A stretch of DNA of 64,000 nucleotides from Kitasatospora sp. MAA4 (GTDB lineage: Bacteria; Actinomycetota; Actinomycetes; Streptomycetales; Streptomycetaceae): the NCBI RefSeq assembly GCF_029893355.1, contig NZ_JARZAI010000012.1, forward strand, positions 1 through 64,000. The letters are read 5' to 3'. Numbering within the stretch: the first letter of the stretch is position 1; every line of letters starts with the position of its first letter. Below the pieces are notes generated by a model, which was not told where the DNA came from, did no database searches, and worked only from the letters and a program-made list of their open reading frames with translations. Both the position numbers and the translations under genes were made by a program. Positions 56,921 to 64,000 of the stretch are shown piece by piece.

Positions 56921-57458
56921 GGGGCGGTTCCTCCTTGGACTGGGTGGTTGCGAGTCCAAGGTTCGCCGGGTGGTCGGGTGTGTCGGCAGAGCGTGCGGGG
57001 TGGGGCGCGAGGCACGAAAGGGCGGCTGGGGAAGGACACGCTCAAGGCGACACACCGCCCGGATGATCACGACGGGTAGTCGGTGGGTAGGCGACCATGA
57101 TCCGCCCGCACTGGCCGGTCCGGAGGCCCGTACTGCGCCGTCGCGGTCGCGGCCTCTCGGTGTTCGCGAGGCCCTTCCCTGAAGGATGGTCAGTTTTCTG
57201 TTACTGGCCGTAGTCGGGGAGGGGTGGCGGTCCTGGGGACCAGTTTGGGACCAGACGCGATGAGCGCGTATGAGCGCCCCTGGGCCATAACGGGCGTCTA
57301 TGCATGAAATGAACACTGAAGGTTCGTCAGGTGGCTGAGGAGGCGGTGGGCTGAAGTGTCCGCGGATGTACGCCAACTCTGCTTATCCTAAGGCTTGTTG
57401 GTGCAGCAAAAAGCCGGAGCTTCAAGGCTTCGGCTGGCGACACTATTTGAACCCCCTA
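56921..57458. other. Right arm of the island, no gene seen
   Basis: The region between the second integrase and attR has no supported gene; long open frames here lack any protein-like pattern. No excisionase gene is visible. Confidence 0.45.
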
Positions 57459-57506
57459 ACTGGGGGTCAGGGGGTCGCAGGTTCAAATCCTGTCGTCCCG
57501 ACTTGC
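57459..57506 (+). repeat. attR: second copy of the 48-bp tRNA-Pro repeat
   Basis: Identical to 40763-40810. It contains only the 3' 43 bases of tRNA-Pro, so it is not a functional tRNA gene. Confidence 0.92.
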
Positions 57507-57521
57507 ATTTTCGCAGGTCGG

Positions 57522-57557
57522 AGGCCGTTTTCGCAGAAATGCGGAGACGGCCTTTTT
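57522..57557 (+). terminator. Diverged copy of the tRNA terminator beyond attR
   Basis: The AGGCCGT/ACGGCCT stem and T-run match the terminator at 40826-40860, with a diverged loop. Homology therefore continues past the att core. Confidence 0.75.
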
Positions 57558-57559
57558 GT

Positions 57560-57810
57560 TGTTCCGTCACCCGGTGGTCGCAGCGTAGGTCGCATCATGC
57601 CAACACGCCTGTTCTGGGCCGGATGGTGAGGCGTGGGTGGCGGACCGCGCCGGCGGGGGTGGTTGACGCCGCGGTAGGCGTTGCGGTCGGCCCGGTCCAG
57701 GAGGCGGGCGATGGCGTCGACGGCGCCGCGGGCGGCTTTGCCGCGCAGGTGGTGGTAGACGTTCGCGGTGGTCGCCAGGGTGGAGTGGCGCGCGGTCTTG
57801 GAGACGACGG
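57560..57810 (-). pseudogene. C-terminal remnant of a third tyrosine integrase
   Basis: The minus strand encodes VVSKTARHSTLATTANVYHHL followed by AARGAVDAIARLLDRADRN, which is homologous to the end of the left integrase including the catalytic Tyr. Its 3' end lies the same distance from attR as the left integrase does from attL. Homology stops at 57810; upstream is unrelated acidic coding-like sequence (DEYTELHDEDEESD) to about 57910. Confidence 0.8.
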
Positions 57811-58008
57811 TGTCCGATTCCCCTTCGTTGTCAGACTCCTCGTCTTCGTCGTGGAGTTCGGTGTACTCGTCGTGGAGGAACCAGCAGTCGTTGATGCCGG
57901 TCGGACCGCATCCAATGCCGTTCCGAGGCCAACCTCCAAGACACCACCGCCAACGAGGCGGCCACTGCGCTCACGTCCACCCATCTGTGGGACTGACGGC
58001 CGCCACGG

Positions 58009-58887
58009 TCACGGCGAACGGCCCGGGATGCCTGGTGCCCATTGGTCCTCCCGAGGGGTGGCTGATCTCGCGGCGGTCCAGTGTGGGTCGGCAGGCTGCG
58101 GGGTGGTGGTCGCGGTGGTGGTGTCCGAGGTGGTGGCCTGTTGCTGGAGGACGGCTGCCTGTTCGGTGATCTGCGGGAGGAGCGTGTAGAGGGCCTTGCC
58201 CGGGCACAGCGTGCGGTAGGCGTCGCGGTGCCCGGACACGGCGCTGAACGTGTGGCGGGTGCCGGCCGGGAAGCGGCTGTCATTGCTGGTGGAGGTCAGC
58301 TCGCATTGGGCGCGCGGGTCGCTGCCGGAGAGGCCGAGCTTCCAGGCGATCAGGGCTGCCATGGCGGTGACGACGGGTTCGGGGACTTTTGCGTCGTCGT
58401 AGGTGCCGATCGCGGCGATGCCGACGGTCTCCCGGTTGAAGCCGACGGTGTGCGCGCCGACGACGGGGCGGTCGATGCCACCGGCCCGGCCCTCGTAGAT
58501 GGTGCCGAAGCGGTCGACGAGGAAGTTGTAGCCGATGTCGTTCCAGCCGTGGTTCTCCAGGTGGTCGTGGTGGATCGCCCGGAGGATGTCGGGGACGTCC
58601 TGCGGCCCGTAGGAGTTCGGGTTGTCGGTGTGATGGATGAACGCGGCGCGCACCTCGCCGTCGTACTGGATCGCGGGCGCCTGGGGAGGGGGCAGCCATG
58701 CCGAGCGCGGCACGATCGGCGGAGCGGCCCGAATGGGGGACGAGGGCTTCGCCGGATGTATCGGCTGGGCTGCGGGAACGGGGTGGGTCACCGGCCGCGG
58801 GCGGCCCAGGGCGGGCAGTACGACCAGCCCGCCCACCGAGGTGGCCAGTGCCATACGACGCAGGATCAGACGGCGGTCGATGTCCAT
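58009..58887 (-). CDS. Tat-exported peptidoglycan-recognition N-acetylmuramoyl-L-alanine amidase
   Basis: A 292-residue exported protein with a twin-arginine-type signal (DRRLILRRMALATSVGG). A PGRP/amidase_2 domain spans about 60-240. Zinc ligands are His in AAFIHHTDN, His in SGHRDAYRT and the following Cys in TLCPGKALY; DIGYNFLVDRFGTIYEGRAGG is the central signature. It cleaves the amide between MurNAc and L-Ala. The C terminus is Thr/Ala-rich. The start has only a weak RBS. Confidence 0.9.
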   Translation of the reverse strand: MDIDRRLILRRMALATSVGGLVVLPALGRPRPVTHPVPAAQPIHPAKPSSPIRAAPPIVPRSAWLPPPQAPAIQYDGEVRAAFIHHTDNPNSYGPQDVPDILRAIHHDHLENHGWNDIGYNFLVDRFGTIYEGRAGGIDRPVVGAHTVGFNRETVGIAAIGTYDDAKVPEPVVTAMAALIAWKLGLSGSDPRAQCELTSTSNDSRFPAGTRHTFSAVSGHRDAYRTLCPGKALYTLLPQITEQAAVLQQQATTSDTTTATTTPQPADPHWTAARSATPREDQWAPGIPGRSP

Positions 58888-59135
58888 GCCACGACGGTAA
58901 CGACGGCCCGGCACGGCCGCCTGTCGGCCGGACGGCCTGTCAACCGAGCAGCCCGCCTGCCGAGGAGACCGGCCGGAGGCTCGCATCCGCTCACCCCGAA
59001 GCGATTCCCAATCCGAGTGACGCGCCGGCCGCCCGGTCATTTGTGCGGATCGGCCTCGACGCGCGCGCGTTCCGCCTCCCTTGATGCGGCACCAGAGCAG
59101 AATGGCCTAATCGGAACTCGGGATATTCTGGCCGC

Positions 59136-59495
59136 ATGAGCGAGATCCTGCCCCCGTGCCCGAAGTGCTCCAGCGAGTACACCTATGAGATGAACGCTCT
59201 GATGGTCTGCCCGGAGTGCGGCAATGAATGGGTTTCGGCCGGGGCCACGGCGGATGACGCGAGTTTCTCCGGGGAGCGGGTGGTCAAGGACGCTGTCGGC
59301 AATGTGCTGAGCGACGGTGACACGGTGACCGTCGTCAAAACCCTCAAGGTCAAGGGCAGCCCCTCGGGAATCAAGGCGGGAACCAAGGTCCGCAACATTC
59401 GCCTGGTCGACGGAGTCGACGGCCACGACATCGACTGCAGGATCGACGGCTTCGGCCCCATGCAGCTCAAGTCGAGCGTGGTCAAGAAGGCCTGA
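59136..59495 (+). CDS. PhnA/YjdM family zinc-ribbon protein
   Basis: A 119-residue protein. The N-terminal zinc ribbon shows CPKCSSEYTYE and CPECGNEW, and a C-terminal PhnA domain includes VKDAVGNVLSDGDTVTVVKTLKVKG. Despite the name, family members are not shown to hydrolyse phosphonoacetate; the role is unknown. ATG 59136 lies in a lower-GC stretch. The 3' end overlaps a small convergent reading frame by 14 bp. Confidence 0.88.
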   Translation: MSEILPPCPKCSSEYTYEMNALMVCPECGNEWVSAGATADDASFSGERVVKDAVGNVLSDGDTVTVVKTLKVKGSPSGIKAGTKVRNIRLVDGVDGHDIDCRIDGFGPMQLKSSVVKKA

Positions 59496-59685
59496 CCTCG
59501 ATCTGGCGCTTGCGTCCGACATCGCGGCCCTGCTGCACGAAATTCCGCTTCACGGCGGTGGCGATATTCGCCACCGCGATCTGCTGGTGCCCCTGGGCGG
59601 CCTGCTCGGGCGAGCGTCGCTGGACGGCCGACGCCGACCCGGTGGCGCCCAAACGGACGAGGTCGTGCGGGCGTTCGGCGCCCAT
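59482..59685 (-). CDS. Possible small protein convergent with the PhnA gene
   Basis: A 67-residue basic protein (RRSPEQAAQGHQQIAVANIATA and a KRNFVQQGRDVGRKRQ end) follows an AGGGA ribosome site seven bases before ATG 59685. The balanced amino-acid composition suggests real coding sequence, but I recognise no family. Confidence 0.45.
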   Translation of the reverse strand: MGAERPHDLVRLGATGSASAVQRRSPEQAAQGHQQIAVANIATAVKRNFVQQGRDVGRKRQIEVRPS

Positions 59686-60262
59686 GGTGATCCCTGCTGA
59701 CCGGTTGACGGGCAGTCCACGCTGGGGACCGGGGCGACGCGGTGTCAACGCGGCGTGGCAACCTCCACGGAGCCCGACCGGACCGTCCCGAACCTCCGCG
59801 AGCCGTACCGCGCGCGCGGAGCGACGGCGGTGTGCGCGGGCGAACTCCCAGCCTGCTCCCAGCAACTGCGCCGGCCGCTACGACCTCGGGCAATACGGAT
59901 CCGGCCGGGATTGCGGCCCGCCACCGGCCCTGACCAGCGGTTGACCGGCGTAGGTCAATGGTTCGTCAAATCTCCCAACTGTTGCTTCCTGAGAGCTTGT
60001 TGGGGATCTGCTTATGCGCTTTGATGAGCCTCGGTCAAGCGGCCCCGACGGCGCCCGGCCCGGCACCCCCAATCGCCGGGCCCGCGTTTCCCCGGCCGCG
60101 CCGTGACATTCGCTCGTGCCCGGCACCCGCCGCACCGCGGTCAGCCGGGTGCCGGTGCACGCCCAACACCAGCCCCGGCAGACCCCGATCGACGACCTCG
60201 ACCGGACCCGGACCGGGCAGCAAGGCCCCTTTTGTCCCCCACAGCACCAAAAGGAGCTCGGG
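59686..60262 (+). other. Upstream region of a secreted-protein gene
   Basis: No gene is supported in this 577-bp stretch. A locally AT-richer block near 59950-60030 may contain the promoter, and AAAAGGAG at about 60249-60256 is the ribosome site of the next gene. Confidence 0.45.
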
Positions 60263-61255
60263 ATGCGCAACTCGCGCGAAGACCGTACCCCCACCCCCAC
60301 CGGCCGCGGCCGGTCCTGGAAGCTGCGCAACACCGCCGCCGTGGCCGCGCTGGCCCTGGCCGGCCTGGTCGGCACCGCCACCAGCAGCACCGCGGCCCCG
60401 GCCGCCGCCGACCTCGGCGCCGCGAACCACGTCGTGCTCTCGCACGGCAAGCTCGTCCACGTGCAGACGCACGGCCGGCACGGCGTGGTCCCGATGAAGG
60501 GTGCGAAGGGCGCCAAGTGGACCGCGCACACCAGCCACACCGCACCGGCCGCCGCAGGCAACCTGGTCTACAACGGCGGCCCGGTCCAGCACCAGGTGTC
60601 GGTCTACCTCGTCTTCTGGGGCAACCAGTGGGACAGCGACTCCAACGGCGTCCAGCAGTACGAGACCAACCTGTTCAACGGCCTGGGCACCTCGCAGGAC
60701 AACTGGTCCACCGTCACCTCGCAGTACACCGACAACTCCGGCTCCGGCCCGTCCTTCGGCGGCGCGGTGCTCGGCGGCACCTGGGTGGACGACTCCTCGG
60801 CGGCGCCCGGCTCGGCAGCCCAGGCCGACATCGCCGCGGAGGCGGACGCGGGCGCCGCGCACTTCGGCGTCTCCGGCCCGGACGTGCAGATCGTCGTCAT
60901 GAGCCCGAGCGGCACCTCGCCCGACGGCTTCCCGAACTCCGGCTTCTGCGCCTGGCACGACTACGACGGCAACGTCTCGTACACCAACATGCCGTACGTG
61001 CTCGACGCGGGCTCCGGCTGCGGCGCGGGCTCGGTGTCGAACCAGCTCGACGGGTTCAGCATCGTCGAGGGCCACGAGTACGCCGAGACGATGACCGACC
61101 CGCAACCGTCCAGCGGCTGGGTGGCCTCGGACGGCGAGGAGGATGGCGACCTCTGCGCCTGGCAGAACCTCGCCGCCGTATCGCTGCCCACCGGCTCCTT
61201 CGCCATGCAGCCGACCTGGAGCAACGCGGCCGGCGGCTGCGCGATCTCGGGCTGA
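60263..61255 (+). CDS. Secreted protein with HExxE-like motif
   Basis: A 330-residue exported protein. The signal peptide (about 1-45) has a basic start and hydrophobic core AVAALALAGLVGTA. The mature part has VSVYLVFWGNQW, a Ser/Gly-rich middle and IVEGHEYAETMTDPQPSSGW followed by GEEDGDLCAWQN. The HEYAE element and the later Gly-Trp/Asp context resemble secreted metallopeptidase-like or EXORDIUM-like proteins; activity is not established. AAAAGGAG precedes ATG 60263. Confidence 0.7.
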   Translation: MRNSREDRTPTPTGRGRSWKLRNTAAVAALALAGLVGTATSSTAAPAAADLGAANHVVLSHGKLVHVQTHGRHGVVPMKGAKGAKWTAHTSHTAPAAAGNLVYNGGPVQHQVSVYLVFWGNQWDSDSNGVQQYETNLFNGLGTSQDNWSTVTSQYTDNSGSGPSFGGAVLGGTWVDDSSAAPGSAAQADIAAEADAGAAHFGVSGPDVQIVVMSPSGTSPDGFPNSGFCAWHDYDGNVSYTNMPYVLDAGSGCGAGSVSNQLDGFSIVEGHEYAETMTDPQPSSGWVASDGEEDGDLCAWQNLAAVSLPTGSFAMQPTWSNAAGGCAISG

Positions 61256-61489
61256 CGGCCACGGGGCGGGCCGTGGTTGACGCTGCGTCAGTTCGGCCCG
61301 CCCAATCCACGCCAGCAGCCGGTCCACCTCCCAGGTCGTCATCACCCGCTCCGGTGGCACCCCCGCCTGAACCCCGCGCACGCACCCGAACTCCTGCCGG
61401 CTCAGCTGTCCGGGCGCGTGCGCTTCGGTGTCCAGCGCAAACAGGCAGCAGGCCTGCTCGGCCTGTCTTGGAGACGACGCACGGACGGG

Positions 61490-61876
61490 CTAGCAGCTCT
61501 CGGTGCCAGCTGCCATGGCTCGGCTCACTGCCTTTCGCAGCGCGGCCGCTGTCTGTTGCGGGTCTTCGCAGGTGGCGCTGATGCGAGCGAAGGGTGAGGG
61601 CCGGTGCAGGTCGACGCTGACGACTCCGTGTCGCTTGGGGCGGATGGCGGCGAAGTCCCGGCCGCCTGCATGTTGCCAGACTCCCAGCCACAATGCGCCG
61701 GGGATCAGCACGCCGCTCTCCCGCACGCCGCGCAGGGCTCGCCACGCATCGGGCTGGACGGCGACCTTGTCCACGGCGGCCAGGGGCACCCGGATGTCTG
61801 CCTGCCCCGTCGCGACCTTCTCCCAGCGGGCCAGCCGGACGACCAGCTCGTCGTCGTCGATGGTCATCTTCGTCAT
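61490..61876 (-). CDS. Small PH-domain-like hypothetical protein
   Basis: A 128-residue protein. The pattern VPLAAVDKVAVQPDAWRAL, GVWQHAGGRDFAAIRPKRHGVVSVDL and a C-terminal helix resembles bacterial PH-like small domains. There are no membrane helices. ATG 61876 has an excellent GGGAGGATG site. It lies just downstream of a STAS remnant on the same strand. Confidence 0.72.
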   Translation of the reverse strand: MTKMTIDDDELVVRLARWEKVATGQADIRVPLAAVDKVAVQPDAWRALRGVRESGVLIPGALWLGVWQHAGGRDFAAIRPKRHGVVSVDLHRPSPFARISATCEDPQQTAAALRKAVSRAMAAGTESC

Positions 61877-61880
61877 CGTT

Positions 61881-62090
61881 TCATCCTCCCTGTCCTGCCG
61901 GATGTCGCCCGCTGAGGGCGGCATCCGTGAGCTCCCCGCCTGTGTGCAGGAGCCGGATTCGGGTGCTCACGGAATCCACCAGGCGTGTCGATCCGGCCGG
62001 GCGGGACCCGCCGATTCCGATGTCGAGCTCGCCCTCGACGTGGACGACGGTCCAGCCGTTCTCCCGGCGCGAGGAAATGTCCAGGCTCAT
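61881..62090 (-). pseudogene. STAS-domain (anti-sigma antagonist-like) remnant
   Basis: From ATG 62090 the frame opens with SLDISSRRENGWTVVHVEGELDI, the first strand-helix of a STAS domain. It then departs into unrelated sequence, so the phosphorylatable Ser region is absent. The 69-codon frame may not be functional. Confidence 0.5.
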
Positions 62091-62400
62091 GGGACGCCGC
62101 CAGGTGCGCCGGGCCCCCGCCGGTCCTCCCGCGCGGGAGGCGGGCGGCGGCGCACTGTGCGGCGATGACGGCACGAAGGGCTGGGGGATGGGGGAGCCCT
62201 TCACGCTGCTGCCCGGTCCGGAGTGGCGCTGCCGAGTGGGTGCTGCCTCGCTGCCGAATTCGAGGGATGATCCAACTCGCGCTCTGGGCAAGGAAATTCA
62301 CGAGAAAGTCGGAAACCGCATCTTGTCTGGACATGCTCAACAGCTGAAGTATGGCCACCTCGACCCAGCACCCCTGCGTTCCCCGAACGAGGAGACAACC
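62091..62400. other. Intergenic region before the phosphoesterase
   Basis: A 310-bp stretch with no supported gene. A purine-rich GAGGAG at about 62386-62391 is the ribosome site for the GTG start at 62401. Confidence 0.45.
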
Positions 62401-64000
62401 GTGCGCGCGAAACGCCTGACCTCAGCCTTTGCCACTTTGGGACTCCTGACCGGTCTGACCGCCCTGACCGGGCTCGTTGCCGGCCCGGCGACCGCCCAGC
62501 CGACCGTCGTCGCGGCTGCCGCCACCGCCTCGGTACCGCAACCCGACCACGTAGTGGTGGTGATCTTCGAGAACACCGCCGAAGGCTCCATCATCGGTAA
62601 CTCCAACGCGCCCTACTTCAACCAACTCGCCAATTCCGGGGCGCTCTTCACCAACGCCTTCGCGATCGAGCACCCCAGCGAGCCGAACTACCTCGACCTG
62701 TTCTCCGGCTCCAACCAGGGCGTGACGGACGACTCCTGTCCGCATACCTTCAGCACGGCGAATGAGGGCGCCCAGCTGATCGCCAAGGGCCTCACCTTCA
62801 CCGGGTACTCGGAGGACCTCCCGTCCGCCGGTTCCACGGTCTGCACCGCCGGCACCAGCAGCTATGCCCGCAAGCACAACCCGTGGGTGAACTTCAGCAA
62901 CGTCCCGGCCGCCGACAACCAGCCATTCTCGGCGTTCCCGACCGACTTCACCAAGCTCCCCACGGTCTCCTGGGTCGTGCCGAACCTGTGCAACGACATG
63001 CACGACTGCTCCACCGCCACCGGTGACACCTGGCTCAAGGCGCACCTCGACAGCTACGTCCAGTGGGCCAAGGCGCACAACAGCGTCCTGATCACCACCT
63101 TCGACGAGGACGACAGCGCGGGGAACAACCAGATCGCCACCATCTTCAACGGCCAGCCCGTCAAGACCGGTACCTACAACGAGCACGTCGACCACTTCGG
63201 CGTGCTGCGGACCATCGAGGACATGTACGGCCTGCCTTACGCCGGTGCCGCCGCCAACGCCACCTCGATCACCGACGCCTGGAACACCGGTACCACCGGC
63301 AGCGTCACGGTCACCAACCCGGGCAGCCAGACCGGCACCGTCGGCACCGCGGCTTCCCTCCAGATCAACGCGACGGACACCGCCACCGGAACCCTGAGCT
63401 ACTCGGCGACGGGCCTCCCGGCCGGCCTGTCGATCAACTCCGCCACCGGCCTGATCTCCGGCACACCGACCACCGCGGGCAGCTCCTCGGTTACCGTGAC
63501 CGCCACCGACACCACTGGCCCCACAGGAACCACCAGCTTCAGTTGGACGGTCAACCCGGTGAGCACCGGCTGCACGGCGGCCCAACTGCTCGGCAACCCC
63601 GGCTTCGAGACCGGCACCGCCTCCCCGTGGACCTCCACCAGCGGCGTGATCGACAACTCCAGCAGCGAGCCGGCCCACTCGGGCAGCTGGAAGGCCTGGC
63701 TGGACGGCTACGGCAGCACCCACACCGACACCCTCGCCCAGACGGTGACCATCCCGGCGAACTGCGTCAACGCGACCTTCACGTACTGGCTGCACATCGA
63801 CACCGCCGAGACCGGCACCACCGCCTACGACACCCTGAAGCTCCAGGCGATCAACGGCAGCACCACCACCACGCTGTCCACCTACTCCAACGTGGACGCC
63901 AACACCGGCTACACCCAGCGCTCGGTCAACCTGGCCCAGTTCGCAGGCAAGACCATCACGCTGAAGTTCACCGGCACCGAGGACTCCTCCAACCAGACCA
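62401..64000 (+). CDS. Secreted phosphoesterase with Ig-like and carbohydrate-binding-like domains (partial)
   Basis: The reading frame is open to the window edge (at least 533 residues) and the 3' end is missing. GTG 62401 follows GAGGAG. A signal peptide (about 1-40) is followed by an acid-phosphatase/phosphoesterase domain (about 45-290) with HVVVVIFENTA, EHPSEPNYLDLFSG and ITTFDEDD. A putative Ig domain (about 300-380: LPAGLSINSATGLISGTP) and a beta-sandwich domain starting NPGFETGTASPW come next. It likely hydrolyses phosphomonoesters outside the cell. Confidence 0.87.
   Translation, partial: MRAKRLTSAFATLGLLTGLTALTGLVAGPATAQPTVVAAAATASVPQPDHVVVVIFENTAEGSIIGNSNAPYFNQLANSGALFTNAFAIEHPSEPNYLDLFSGSNQGVTDDSCPHTFSTANEGAQLIAKGLTFTGYSEDLPSAGSTVCTAGTSSYARKHNPWVNFSNVPAADNQPFSAFPTDFTKLPTVSWVVPNLCNDMHDCSTATGDTWLKAHLDSYVQWAKAHNSVLITTFDEDDSAGNNQIATIFNGQPVKTGTYNEHVDHFGVLRTIEDMYGLPYAGAAANATSITDAWNTGTTGSVTVTNPGSQTGTVGTAASLQINATDTATGTLSYSATGLPAGLSINSATGLISGTPTTAGSSSVTVTATDTTGPTGTTSFSWTVNPVSTGCTAAQLLGNPGFETGTASPWTSTSGVIDNSSSEPAHSGSWKAWLDGYGSTHTDTLAQTVTIPANCVNATFTYWLHIDTAETGTTAYDTLKLQAINGSTTTTLSTYSNVDANTGYTQRSVNLAQFAGKTITLKFTGTEDSSNQT

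Larger units (their letters stand above)
40763..57506. mobile_element. 16.7-kb genomic island integrated at tRNA-Pro
   Basis: The island is bounded by the perfect 48-bp repeat. It contains two frameshifted tyrosine integrase genes near its ends, a broken transposase and metabolic or secreted-protein cargo. It holds no recognisable conjugation (FtsK/Tra), replication or excisionase genes, so it looks like a degraded integrative element rather than an active one. Decayed genes are concentrated here, unlike the flanking core. Confidence 0.88.

Noticed and set aside
57459..57506. A second tRNA-Pro gene
   Set aside because: Only the 3' part is present; the acceptor 5' strand and D arm are missing.
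40763..57506. Active integrative conjugative element (AICE)
   Set aside because: No FtsK-like transfer gene, replication initiator or excisionase was found, and both integrases are frameshifted.
61260..61470. Minus-strand coding-like fragment reading LFALDTEAHAPGQLSRQEFG
   Set aside because: The composition is plausible for gene debris, but there is no start, proper stop or recognisable family, so I did not annotate it.

Overview
The window is high-GC actinobacterial chromosome from the Streptomycetaceae (Streptomyces or Kitasatospora-like). The evidence is the very strong third-position GC, frequent GTG and TTG starts, and a familiar core order: tlyA, NAD kinase, recN, glycosyltransferase, GH15 hydrolase, pyrG, NUDIX hydrolase, ald, a ParA-type ATPase, scpA, scpB, an S4-domain pseudouridine synthase, tyrA, cmk and der. 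Two resuscitation-promoting-factor (Rpf) proteins support the same placement.

Positions 1-40.7 kb are core chromosome. A TPR/HAD pair and an SCP2-like gene lead into a co-directional block (Lys/Ala-rich tail protein, small protein, TlyA, NAD kinase). A divergent MocR regulator and YczE membrane protein follow. Next come recN, a GT4 glycosyltransferase, a convergent GH15 hydrolase, pyrG, a NUDIX hydrolase, an AfsR-like ATPase/TPR protein without a DNA-binding domain, and alanine dehydrogenase. The chromosome-organisation run ParA-like / small DNA-binding-like protein / ScpA / ScpB / RluB-type synthase is tightly packed. After a TrmB/LuxR hybrid regulator there are two tandem DUF4139 genes, then tyrA, cmk and der. 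Two hypothetical genes, two Rpf enzymes (the first behind a long leader), an acyl-CoA thioesterase and an MFS exporter complete the block. Several strong hairpin terminators punctuate it.

From 40.7 to 57.5 kb there is a genomic island inserted at a tRNA-Pro(GGG) gene. A perfect 48-bp direct repeat, most of it the 3' part of the tRNA, bounds it at 40763-40810 and 57459-57506. Two tyrosine integrase genes, one near each end, each carry a single-base frameshift. A third integrase remnant lies immediately outside the right repeat, so the site appears to have accreted more than one element. The cargo is an M20 amidohydrolase, a two-domain Lrp-type regulator and an MFS transporter; a broken transposase; a secreted TAP-like lipoprotein peptidase with an adjacent two-component system; a decayed esterase; and a G1 glutamic endopeptidase divergent from a LysR regulator. 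A 25-bp motif occurs upstream of both the peptidase and the response regulator (23 of 25 bases identical) and is a candidate binding site for that regulator. I see no conjugation, replication or excisionase genes, so the island looks immobile.

From 57.5 kb to the end there is an accessory-type region: a Tat-exported peptidoglycan-recognition amidase, a PhnA-type zinc-ribbon protein, a secreted protein, a small PH-like protein with an upstream STAS remnant, and the start of a secreted phosphoesterase that runs off the window.
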